Shown here piece after piece: positions 15,385-21,943 of a DNA stretch of 26,375 nucleotides. Within the stretch, counting starts at the first letter, position 1. The number at the start of each line of letters is the position of its first letter. The stretch comes from Scybalocola_A sp900557175. Its GTDB lineage: Bacteria > Bacillota > Clostridia > Lachnospirales > Lachnospiraceae. The notes under the pieces are model-generated. The model searched no databases and had not been told where the DNA came from. It worked only from the letters and a program-made list of their open reading frames with translations. The stretch lies in the NCBI GenBank assembly GCA_937890745.1, contig CALADH010000046.1, forward strand, positions 1 through 26,375, in the 5' to 3' direction. A program made the translations under genes and the position numbers.

Positions 15385-15673
15385 TGCGATAAGCCCATCA
15401 AATGGACGGCGCGCTTGCGCGGTCGTCCATTTGATGGGCAAGTACAGCGAACAGCGAAGCTGTGAGCTGGGCGGAATCGCATGAATCGTGCAGAGAAAAT
15501 CTGCACGATTATCGTATGGAATTTATTCCATACGATAAAAATGCACTCCGTGCAGGATGCGCACTGCGGCGGATAGGGAATATGCCGCTGCAGCGGCCCG
15601 CCGCAGGCGCAAAATCGCTAAAAGCGATTTTATTGCGATAAGCCCATCAAGCGGACGGCGCGCTTGCGCGGTC
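15385..15673. repeat. Hairpin-rich intergenic island flanked by 40-bp direct repeats
   Basis: The 40-base segment at 15385-15424 recurs at 15634-15673 with 2 mismatches. The first copy is also the 5' half of a 16-bp perfect inverted repeat (15393-15408 with 15424-15439) that encloses CGCGC-TT-GCGCG. Between the direct repeats lie further perfect stems: 15484-15494/15500-15510 (11 bp), 15509-15522/15525-15538 (14 bp, 2-base loop), TGCAC/GTGCA at 15542-15554, TGCGGCGG/CCGCCGCA (15565-15572/15598-15605) enclosing CCGCTGCAGCGG, and AAAATCGCT/AGCGATTTT (15611-15631). No credible gene is present. It fills the whole gap between the hup terminator and the rqcP ribosome binding site. Confidence 0.9.
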
Positions 15674-15692
15674 TATTTCAGGAGGTTGTAGG

Positions 15693-15932
15693 ATGAGACT
15701 TGATAAGTATCTTAAGGTGTCGCGGCTGATTAAGCGGCGCACGGTTGCCAATGAGGCCTGCGATGCAGGGCGTGTCAGTGTCAACGGACGGACGGCAAAG
15801 GCTTCGGTTGATGTGAAGCCGGGCGATGTCATTGAAATCGGCTTTGGCACACGAAATGTAAAAGTTGAGGTTGTCAGCGTGGCTGAAACTTCAAAAAAAG
15901 ATGAAGCGAAGGAATTGTTTAAATATCTTTAA
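15693..15932 (+). CDS. rqcP: S4-domain RNA-binding protein RqcP (YabO)
   Basis: The 79-residue protein is essentially one S4 RNA-binding domain: MRLDKYLKVSRLIKRRTVAN, ACDAGRVSVNGRTAKAS, VKPGDVIEIGFG. It matches B. subtilis YabO/RqcP, which with RqcH adds C-terminal alanine tails on stalled 50S subunits in ribosome quality control. The position between mazG and yabP is the same as in B. subtilis. AGGAGG at 15680-15685 precedes ATG with 7-base spacing. That site begins only a few bases after the repeat island, so the gene's leader must include the island unless a promoter lies within it. Confidence 0.93.
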   Translation: MRLDKYLKVSRLIKRRTVANEACDAGRVSVNGRTAKASVDVKPGDVIEIGFGTRNVKVEVVSVAETSKKDEAKELFKYL

Positions 15933-15936
15933 AATA

Positions 15937-15966
15937 GTTATAATCTCCCTTAAAGTGTCATAGAGT
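15937..15966 (+). promoter_or_regulatory. Candidate sigma-E promoter for yabPQ
   Basis: CATAGAGT at 15959-15966 fits the sigma-E -10 consensus CATACANT at all but one defined position. A -35-like GTTATAAT (15937-15944) lies 14 bases upstream. TTGTTT (15915-15920) with TATAAT (15939-15944), 18-base spacing, would be an overlapping sigma-A alternative. yabP and yabQ are sigma-E-dependent in B. subtilis. Confidence 0.45.
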
Positions 15967-15999
15967 GAATTAACGGACATTGTGTAAGGGGTGGCGCAG

Positions 16000-16314
16000 A
16001 TGATGGAGATGAGGCAGGCGGCGTCGGGGCAGGGCGCGCAGGAAAAGACGGCAGCACACAAGCTTGTCATGGGTGAGCGGCAGCGTATGCAGATGACCGG
16101 TGTCAGGGATGTCGTTTCCTTCGATGCCGATGAAATTATTTTAGAGACGGAATGTGGACTTCTGCTCATACGCGGCCGCAAGCTTCATATGAGCAGACTG
16201 TCTTTAGAAAAGGGCGAAGTCAATGTTGATGGTACAATTGACGGACTGAGCTATTCGGATACAGGCGGTAAAGACAGAAAACAGGAACGGTTTTTAAGCC
16301 GTCTTTTTAAATGA
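16000..16314 (+). CDS. yabP: Sporulation protein YabP
   Basis: The 104-residue protein contains the YabP core: RMQMTGVRDVVSFDADEIIL, ETECGLLLIRGRKLHMSRLS and GEVNVDGTIDGLSYSD. The family is made in the mother cell; the precise function is not settled. The N-terminal extension rich in Ala and Gln is poorly conserved. ATG at 16000 has AAGGGG at 15986-15991; GTG at 15991 would overlap that site. The stop overlaps the yabQ start (ATGA). Confidence 0.92.
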   Translation: MMEMRQAASGQGAQEKTAAHKLVMGERQRMQMTGVRDVVSFDADEIILETECGLLLIRGRKLHMSRLSLEKGEVNVDGTIDGLSYSDTGGKDRKQERFLSRLFK

Positions 16315-16796
16315 CGGGGTTTTCGGAGGCTGTCATTCATCAGAGCAGTCTGTTTGCGCAGGCAGTGCTGTGGGGCATCTGCCTTGCCGTTGCTTATGAT
16401 GGCCTCAGAATTTTGCGGCGTGCCATAAAGCATGGACGTATAGCTGCGGCAATAGAGGATATTTTTTACTGGATTTTGTCAGCCTGTGTGATTTATGTAC
16501 TTTTGTACCGTTATGACAGCGGCGCCGTAAGAAGCTATACAATTGCCGGAATGATTTTTGGCATGATACTTTATACAATGACAATAAGCAGGACGGCGGT
16601 AACTTTTTTCGGCAGGCTGCTGAGAAAAATTGTGAACTCTTTAAGCAGGCTATTGAAAAAATGTGTAAAACCATTTAAAATAAATAAGAATACAGGAAAG
16701 AAAAGAAAGGCTGGTGGCAGGGCATGGCACAACAAAAAAAATCGGGAAAGAAGCAGGCAGGCATCCGTGATAAAAGAAAAAGAACAGGAATCGTGA
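16311..16796 (+). CDS. yabQ: Spore cortex biosynthesis protein YabQ
   Basis: The 161-residue protein has three hydrophobic segments (about residues 11-30, 45-67 and 70-100) containing LWGICLAVAYDGLRILRR and EDIFYWILSACVIYVLLYRY, characteristic of YabQ. It is followed by a long basic tail. In B. subtilis YabQ is a mother-cell membrane protein around the forespore, needed for cortex formation. The last 73 bases overlap the divIC gene in another frame, so the basic tail and the DivIC cytoplasmic tail are encoded by the same DNA. The start overlaps the yabP stop. Confidence 0.88.
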   Translation: MTGFSEAVIHQSSLFAQAVLWGICLAVAYDGLRILRRAIKHGRIAAAIEDIFYWILSACVIYVLLYRYDSGAVRSYTIAGMIFGMILYTMTISRTAVTFFGRLLRKIVNSLSRLLKKCVKPFKINKNTGKKRKAGGRAWHNKKNRERSRQASVIKEKEQES

Positions 16797-17050
16797 CAGT
16801 GAGTATTGCAGTCATTGTTTTGTGCGGTGTGCTTTTGTTTAACAGCTTCCGCTTATCCAATCAGCTCAGTGATTATGCGGCGGTTGAGGCCAATCTTCAG
16901 CAACAGATTGAAGAACAGCTTAATGAGTCCGAGCAGCTTGATAAAGAAAGTGAGTATGTAAAGACAGAGGAATATATTGAACAGGTTGCAAGAGACAGGC
17001 TCGGACTTCTCAAGAAGAATGAAATCCGTTTTGAAAAAGAATCTGAATAG
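16724..17050 (+). CDS. divIC: Septum formation initiator DivIC/FtsB-family protein
   Basis: The 108-residue bitopic protein has a basic cytoplasmic tail (1-23), one transmembrane helix (about 24-43, IVTVSIAVIVLCGVLLFNSF), a coiled coil (about 48-85) and the extracellular EEYIEQVARDRLGLLKKNEI typical of DivIC/FtsB. It works with FtsL and DivIB in the divisome. The position after yabQ is conserved with B. subtilis. The ribosome binding site is weak (GGTGG-type). The start lies 73 bases inside yabQ, so expression may depend on coupling or on a promoter inside yabQ. Confidence 0.93.
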   Translation: MAQQKKSGKKQAGIRDKRKRTGIVTVSIAVIVLCGVLLFNSFRLSNQLSDYAAVEANLQQQIEEQLNESEQLDKESEYVKTEEYIEQVARDRLGLLKKNEIRFEKESE

Positions 17051-17085
17051 TTAAAAAAAGAATTTAAAAAAATAAAAAAAGACTA

Positions 17086-17114
17086 TTGACAATCTTATAA
17101 AGCGATAGTATAAT
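17086..17114 (+). promoter_or_regulatory. Consensus sigma-A promoter of tRNA-Met
   Basis: TTGACA (17086-17091) and TATAAT (17109-17114) are perfect consensus hexamers with 17-base spacing, after an A-rich upstream stretch (17053-17080) that may act as an UP-type element. Confidence 0.95.
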
Positions 17115-17129
17115 AGTCGATGTTGGTGC

Positions 17130-17203
17130 GGCGGAATAGCTCAGTTGGCTAGAGCACACGGTTCATACCCGTGGTGTCATGGGTTCAAATCCCTTTTCCG
17201 CTA
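17130..17203 (+). tRNA. tRNA-Met (CAT), elongator type
   Basis: A full 74-base cloverleaf can be drawn: acceptor GGCGGAA/TTCCGCT (first pair G-U), D-arm GCTC/GAGC, anticodon stem CACGG/CCGTG with loop TTCATAC, variable GTGTC, T-loop TTCAAAT and discriminator A. The acceptor is fully paired and the anticodon stem lacks the three G-C pairs of initiator tRNA, so it is the elongator (or, less likely, a lysidine-modified Ile tRNA). CCA is not encoded. Positions 50 and 64 of the T-stem are a U-U mismatch. B. subtilis also has a tRNA-Met at this place before spoIIE. Confidence 0.95.
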
Positions 17204-17213
17204 CGAACAAAAT

Positions 17214-17245
17214 AAGGCATGACTGCTTGCAGTCGTGCCTTTTTT
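17214..17245 (+). terminator. Terminator of the tRNA gene
   Basis: AAGGCATGACTGC (17214-17226) pairs with GCAGTCGTGCCTT (17229-17241) with one wobble and a 2-base turn, followed by a T-run to 17245. Confidence 0.95.
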
Positions 17246-17304
17246 AACTTCTTAAACAACTTAAGCTCCCTCGAATTTCCGTAATTTTCCTTTCTATGAA
17301 ATTT

Positions 17305-17372
17305 TATGTCTAAAACTTCAATGTTTTTTGTCCCTGATTATGACAAACAAATCCTCGGTGATGGTCTATAAT
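17305..17372 (+). promoter_or_regulatory. Spo0A-type promoter of spoIIE
   Basis: A perfect -10 TATAAT (17367-17372) has a -35-like ATGACA at 17340-17345, 21 bases away, the unusual long spacing known for B. subtilis spoIIE and spoIIG. The minus strand at 17339-17347 reads TTTGTCATA, 8 of 9 to the Spo0A box TTTGTCRAA, overlapping the -35. A second weaker match, TATGTCTAA, lies at 17305-17313. Confidence 0.7.
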
Positions 17373-17413
17373 GCTGACTTGCAACGAAGACAGGCTTGAG
17401 GAGGCAGGAGGAT

Positions 17414-19744
17414 ATGAAAAAGCTTGATTTTGCGGGTGTGCTTGCCGCGCTCGTGGCAGCGGTGATGAACCGGGCTGTTTTACTGATGATGAATCCTTTT
17501 GGTATTGCGTACTTTGTATCGGCCTACACACATGGAAGCGTAAAGCTTCTTTTAATTGCAGGAACGGCAGCAGGGATGGCAACGGCGCTTCCGGTAAAAA
17601 TGTTTCTTAAATATATGGGCATTATTGCCGGTGTGATTGTCATTGAAAAACTTCTGAAAATATGCCGTAAAAAAGCGGAGCCGTGGGTGATGGCGGTCAT
17701 GGCCGGGATTCTGACCGGACTGGCAGGAACGGCATATACACTTGGAATGCACGGATTTTATATTGAAAGTACGCAGCGGGCAGTGCTTGTCAATGCACTT
17801 GAGGGGGTTATGACAGGCTGTCTTGTGCTTATTTTTGATAAGGGTGTACGCATTATTTATCAAAAAGAAAAACAGGCGGCCGTGGATAATGAGGCACAGC
17901 TTAGTCTTGGCTGTATTATCGGTGTTGCGGTTTATGCAATCTGTGGATACGGTCTTGAAAAATACTCTGTCACAGAAGCGGTCATGTTTTTTTTACTGTT
18001 GTTTGTAGGATACAAATATGGCTCGGCCGCTTCGGCTGTTGCCGGCGCTTTTGCAGGGACGGCAGTAGCTTTTTTACAAAAGGACGTGAGTATGGTGGGA
18101 CTTTTATGTATTACCGGTGCTGTCGCAGGAACGTTTAAAGGCAAGAGCAGAATAACCGGTACTGCGGCGACAATGGCTGCAGCCGGGTTTATGGGGTGGC
18201 TTGGCGCTGGGTATATGCTGAAAATGACAACGGTGCGCGGTATATTGGCGGCATCGGTTTGTTTCCTTTTGATGCCGAAGCGTATTTTTGAAATACCGGC
18301 GCAGACGCGGCAACTTCCAAAACATTTTGTGCGGACGCAGCAGCTGATGCTCAACGAGCAGACAAAAAAACGTCTCAAAGAGTTTTCGGAAAGCTTTAAA
18401 AAGCTTTCAAGAACATTTAATGAGGGGGTGCGGCCGAGGGCAGAGCTTTCAAGGGAGGAGGTTGATGATGCCTTTGATGAGCTGACACAAAATGTTTGTG
18501 CAGGGTGCAGCCGGTGTCAGTTTTGCTGGGAAAAGGAATATGATGACACAAGCTTTGCAGCCAGTAATATTTTAAATTATTATTCTAAAAATGGTTCTAT
18601 TGAAAAAAATCAGCTTCCGATTGCCTTTCGGCGGCGGTGCATTAATATAGATGGTTTTTTAAACGAGACGGCAAGGGTTGTAGAGCTTGCAAGGCTTAAT
18701 CTGAATTGGAAAAATAAGCTGATGGAAAGCCGGCTGGCTGTTGCAGGGCAATTTTTTGAGGTTGCGGATATTATTGAGGACTTCAGTAATTCTTTAGGTG
18801 ATGAAAACAGAAAGCTTGAATCGGATACAAAGCGGCTTAAACAGAAGCTTCAGTCGAAGAAGCTTAAAGTGAAGGATTTGACGGTTGTTGAAAAGGCAGG
18901 GCGGCGCATGTGTGTTTATCTGACCGCTGGCATGGGGCGCGGACGTGTTGTGACGACGCGGGAAATCTGCGATTTGCTTGGAAATGTTTTGCACAGGGAT
19001 TTTGTACCCGGAAAGGAGTGCCGTATGGTTGTTTCTAAAGAAGCGATGACTTATGAATTTGTTGAGGATACAGCGTATAAAACAATGGAGGGTGCAGCGT
19101 GTATTCCTAAAGATCAGGAAAATGTTTCAGGGGACGCCTATACGCTGATTCATCTGGATGGCGGACAGGTTGTGATGTCTTTGGCTGACGGCATGGGCAG
19201 CGGCGAAGCGGCCAGTGAAGAAAGCGAGTATATCATCCGTCTGATGGAACAGCTCATTGAAACAGGCTTTGGCCGTCAGGCGGCGGTACGGCTGATTAAT
19301 TCGATGATGTTTCTGAAATCTGAAAAACAGGCATTTGCCACGGTGGATATGGGCATGATTGATTTATATTCGGGAAAATGTGAATTTATAAAAGTCGGTG
19401 CGGCGGCTTCATTTATTAAACGGAAAGATGAGACAGAGACGATTATTTCCTCGACACTGCCTGTGGGGGCGTTTACAGAGGTGGATTACGAGGGAATTAC
19501 GAAGGAGCTGTCGCCGGGTGATATGGTTTTTATGGTTACAGACGGCGTTGTGAACAGCTTTTCTGCGGAAAACGGGGAAGCAGCGCTGGCAGAATTTATT
19601 CAGTCGCTTGATATTAAAAATCCACAGGCGGCGGCGCAGGCAGTCCTTGATTATGCGGTGCGCTTAGGCGGCAGTGCCGGTGATGATATGAGTGTGCTTG
19701 CGTGTGGTCTGTACGAAAATACGTGCCGCAGGCAGAGCGCCTGA
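17414..19744 (+). CDS. spoIIE: Stage II sporulation protein E (PP2C phosphatase)
   Basis: The 776-residue protein has about ten transmembrane helices (1-300), a central coiled region with a cysteine cluster CAGCSRCQFC (362-371) and a C-terminal PP2C-type phosphatase domain. Metal-site acidic residues lie at GDA (D574), LADGMGSG (D592), MVTDGVVNS (D710) and GDDMSV (757-758). SpoIIE dephosphorylates SpoIIAA at the asymmetric septum and so activates sigma-F. Its length is somewhat below that of the B. subtilis protein (about 827). ATG at 17414 with AGGAGGAT just upstream is preferred over the TTG at 17396. It has its own Spo0A-type promoter. Confidence 0.97.
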   Translation: MKKLDFAGVLAALVAAVMNRAVLLMMNPFGIAYFVSAYTHGSVKLLLIAGTAAGMATALPVKMFLKYMGIIAGVIVIEKLLKICRKKAEPWVMAVMAGILTGLAGTAYTLGMHGFYIESTQRAVLVNALEGVMTGCLVLIFDKGVRIIYQKEKQAAVDNEAQLSLGCIIGVAVYAICGYGLEKYSVTEAVMFFLLLFVGYKYGSAASAVAGAFAGTAVAFLQKDVSMVGLLCITGAVAGTFKGKSRITGTAATMAAAGFMGWLGAGYMLKMTTVRGILAASVCFLLMPKRIFEIPAQTRQLPKHFVRTQQLMLNEQTKKRLKEFSESFKKLSRTFNEGVRPRAELSREEVDDAFDELTQNVCAGCSRCQFCWEKEYDDTSFAASNILNYYSKNGSIEKNQLPIAFRRRCINIDGFLNETARVVELARLNLNWKNKLMESRLAVAGQFFEVADIIEDFSNSLGDENRKLESDTKRLKQKLQSKKLKVKDLTVVEKAGRRMCVYLTAGMGRGRVVTTREICDLLGNVLHRDFVPGKECRMVVSKEAMTYEFVEDTAYKTMEGAACIPKDQENVSGDAYTLIHLDGGQVVMSLADGMGSGEAASEESEYIIRLMEQLIETGFGRQAAVRLINSMMFLKSEKQAFATVDMGMIDLYSGKCEFIKVGAAASFIKRKDETETIISSTLPVGAFTEVDYEGITKELSPGDMVFMVTDGVVNSFSAENGEAALAEFIQSLDIKNPQAAAQAVLDYAVRLGGSAGDDMSVLACGLYENTCRRQSA

Positions 19745-19771
19745 TATATAAAAAATTGCCTGAATTTTATG

Positions 19772-19804
19772 ATTTCCCCGGAATTTATGAAATTCCGGGG
19801 AAAT
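19772..19804. terminator. 15-bp perfect stem after spoIIE
   Basis: ATTTCCCCGGAATTT (19772-19786) pairs perfectly with 19790-19804 around a 3-base loop. There is no T-run on either strand beyond the stem itself, so it may be a 3'-end stabilising hairpin or a factor-dependent stop rather than a standard terminator. Confidence 0.6.
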
Positions 19805-19808
19805 GACG

Positions 19809-19838
19809 TTGCACGCCGGCGCGTGTTCATGCTATGAT
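19809..19838 (+). promoter_or_regulatory. Sigma-A-type promoter for tilS-hpt-ftsH
   Basis: TTGCAC (19809-19814) and TATGAT (19833-19838) are 18 bases apart, directly after the spoIIE hairpin and about 45 bases before the tilS start. Confidence 0.7.
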
Positions 19839-19890
19839 ACACATAAGGGATTTTTGTGAATCTAACAGCAAATATGCGGAGTGATAATTG

Positions 19891-21390
19891 ATGGATGATA
19901 TTTTAAAAAGAGTGGGGGCATATATTTCGGATACGCATATGCTGGCGCGCGGTGCCCATGTTGTTGCCGGAGTTTCGGGAGGTGCAGATTCCATGTGCCT
20001 TCTTTTTGTGCTTTTGTCTTTAAAGAAAGCGCTGGATTTAAAAATTACAGCAGTCCATATTCATCACGGCCTTCGAGGTGCGGCGGCGGACGGCGATGAA
20101 GCTTTTGTAAAGTCATGGTGCGGACAGCATGGGGCTGACTGTGTAAGTTTTAGGGCAGATATCCGGGCAAAAGCGAAGCTTGCGGGCATTTCCGAGGAAG
20201 AATGCGGACGGCTTTTCAGATATGAGTGTTTTGAGCAGGTGCGGTGTGAGCGCGGTGCCGATGTGATTGCAGTCGCCCATCATAAGGATGATTTGGCTGA
20301 AACAGTCATTTTTAATATGGTACGGGGCAGCAATATGAAAGGCATGGCGGGCATTGTGCCGGTACGCGGCAATATTATACGTCCTCTTTTAATACTCAGA
20401 CGTTGGGAAATTGAAAAGGTTCTTGAACAAAACGGTATTTCTTACCGGACAGATGCGACAAATTTTGAGGCGGATTACACGCGCAATAAAATTCGTCTGA
20501 AGGTGCTGCCGTATTTGAGTCGGGAAATTAATGCGAGAGCTGTTGAGCATATCGCGGACATGGCTGCCGGTGCCTTAGAAGTGTCGAATTATGTCGAGCG
20601 ACAGGCAAAAAAAGCGTGGGACAGAGCGGCACAGCCTTTGACAGATGGACATATTACAGCAGCCGGTGGTGCAGAAATAGAAGGTGATACCGGCTGTGCG
20701 GCTGTTGGCATGACGCATGTCGGGCTTTTGATCGATGTGCTTGCAGCAGAGGACATTGTAATCCAAAAAGCACTTGTGCGTATGCTTATTGAAAGGGAAA
20801 CAGGAAAACTCAAAGATATTACAGGAAAGCATGTGCAGAGTGTCCTTTCTTTGATGGCGCTCACGCCGGGAAAGCAGGTACATCTCCCGTACGGCATGGC
20901 GGCAGTGCGGTGTGAGAATCATATTATTTTGAAAAAAAGAGAAGGAAAAATCAGAAGGGAAGCGCAAAAGACAGAGGCATTCATGGATGTAGCGGTGCCG
21001 TCGTCCTTAAAAATAAGCCAGCCCGGTGGTGTATTGTCGCTGACGTTTGAGAAAGTCGGGCAAATTCCTGTATTTTTTAAAAATCCCTGTACGAAATGCT
21101 TTGATTATGATAAAATAAACGATGGTCTTGTGCTGCGTCACCGCTGTCAGGGTGATTATATGACAATTAAAGGCGGATATCAAAAAACGGTGGCAAGACT
21201 GATGATTGATGATAAGGTGCCGGGAACGCTTCGGGACAGACTGTGGCTTCTTGCGGACGGTCATCATGTGCTTTGGATACCTTCGGCAGACGGCGGACGT
21301 ATCAGTGAGCATTATAAAATAGAGGAAACTACAAAACATGTACTTATGATAAAGATAAAAGGAGAGAGTGACGATGGAAGACAAGATTAA
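19891..21390 (+). CDS. tilS: tRNA(Ile)-lysidine synthetase
   Basis: The 499-residue enzyme makes lysidine at C34 of the CAU-anticodon isoleucine tRNA. It has the PP-loop SGGADS (29-34) in VVAGVSGGADSMCLLFVLLS, the ITAVHIHHGLRG motif, AVAHHKDDLAETVIFNMVRG and RPLLILRR. A C-terminal TilS domain follows (about 380-490, FDYDKINDGLVLRHRCQGDY), as in the long B. subtilis-type enzyme. ATG at 19891 with GGAGTGA 6 bases upstream is preferred over TTG at 19888. The 3' end overlaps hpt by 17 bases. Confidence 0.96.
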   Translation: MDDILKRVGAYISDTHMLARGAHVVAGVSGGADSMCLLFVLLSLKKALDLKITAVHIHHGLRGAAADGDEAFVKSWCGQHGADCVSFRADIRAKAKLAGISEEECGRLFRYECFEQVRCERGADVIAVAHHKDDLAETVIFNMVRGSNMKGMAGIVPVRGNIIRPLLILRRWEIEKVLEQNGISYRTDATNFEADYTRNKIRLKVLPYLSREINARAVEHIADMAAGALEVSNYVERQAKKAWDRAAQPLTDGHITAAGGAEIEGDTGCAAVGMTHVGLLIDVLAAEDIVIQKALVRMLIERETGKLKDITGKHVQSVLSLMALTPGKQVHLPYGMAAVRCENHIILKKREGKIRREAQKTEAFMDVAVPSSLKISQPGGVLSLTFEKVGQIPVFFKNPCTKCFDYDKINDGLVLRHRCQGDYMTIKGGYQKTVARLMIDDKVPGTLRDRLWLLADGHHVLWIPSADGGRISEHYKIEETTKHVLMIKIKGESDDGRQD

Positions 21391-21901
21391 AGTTTTACTT
21401 ACTGAAGAAGAAGTGGATGAGAGAATTAAAAAGCTCGGTCAGAAAATCAGCGAGGATTATGCAGGAAAGAGTGTGCATCTGATCTGCGTATTAAAGGGCG
21501 GCGCATTTTTCATGTGTGAGCTTGCAAAGCGTATTACAGTTCCTGTATCTATGGACTTTATGTCTGTATCAAGCTACGGCAACGGTACAGAAAGCTCAGG
21601 TTTAGTTAAAATTGTGAAGGATTTGGATGAGTCGATCGAGGGCAAGAATGTCCTTATTGTTGAAGACATTATTGATTCCGGCAATACACTGCATTATCTT
21701 GTAGAAATTCTTTATAAGAGAAAACCGGAAGATATTAAGATTTGTACACTGCTTGACAAGCCGGAGCGCCGTGTGGCTGACGTTCATGTTGATTATGTCG
21801 GCTTTGATATTCCGGACGAGTTCGTTGTCGGCTACGGTCTTGATTATGCTCAGAAATACAGAAATCTTCCGTATATCGGCGTTGTAGAGGTTGAAAAATA
21901 A
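21374..21901 (+). CDS. hpt: Hypoxanthine phosphoribosyltransferase
   Basis: The 175-residue purine salvage enzyme has the PRPP-binding motif VLIVEDIIDSGNTL (Glu97-Asp98 acidic pair), ICVLKGGAFFMCEL and SVSSYGNGTESSG, plus the C-terminal VDYVGFDIPDEFVVGYGLDY. It converts hypoxanthine or guanine with PRPP to IMP or GMP. ATG at 21374 lies 10 bases from AAGGAG; GTG at 21368 (two residues longer, spacing 4) is also possible. The order tilS-hpt-ftsH is conserved across Firmicutes. Confidence 0.97.
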   Translation: MEDKIKVLLTEEEVDERIKKLGQKISEDYAGKSVHLICVLKGGAFFMCELAKRITVPVSMDFMSVSSYGNGTESSGLVKIVKDLDESIEGKNVLIVEDIIDSGNTLHYLVEILYKRKPEDIKICTLLDKPERRVADVHVDYVGFDIPDEFVVGYGLDYAQKYRNLPYIGVVEVEK

Positions 21902-21943
21902 TAAAGTCTGACAGCAAAATGAATACAGCTTAAGGAGGCAATA

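Noticed and set aside
15385..15673. Possible CRISPR array
   Set aside because: Only two copies of the 40-bp unit occur, spaced 249 bases apart, with hairpins rather than unique spacers between them, and there are no cas genes.
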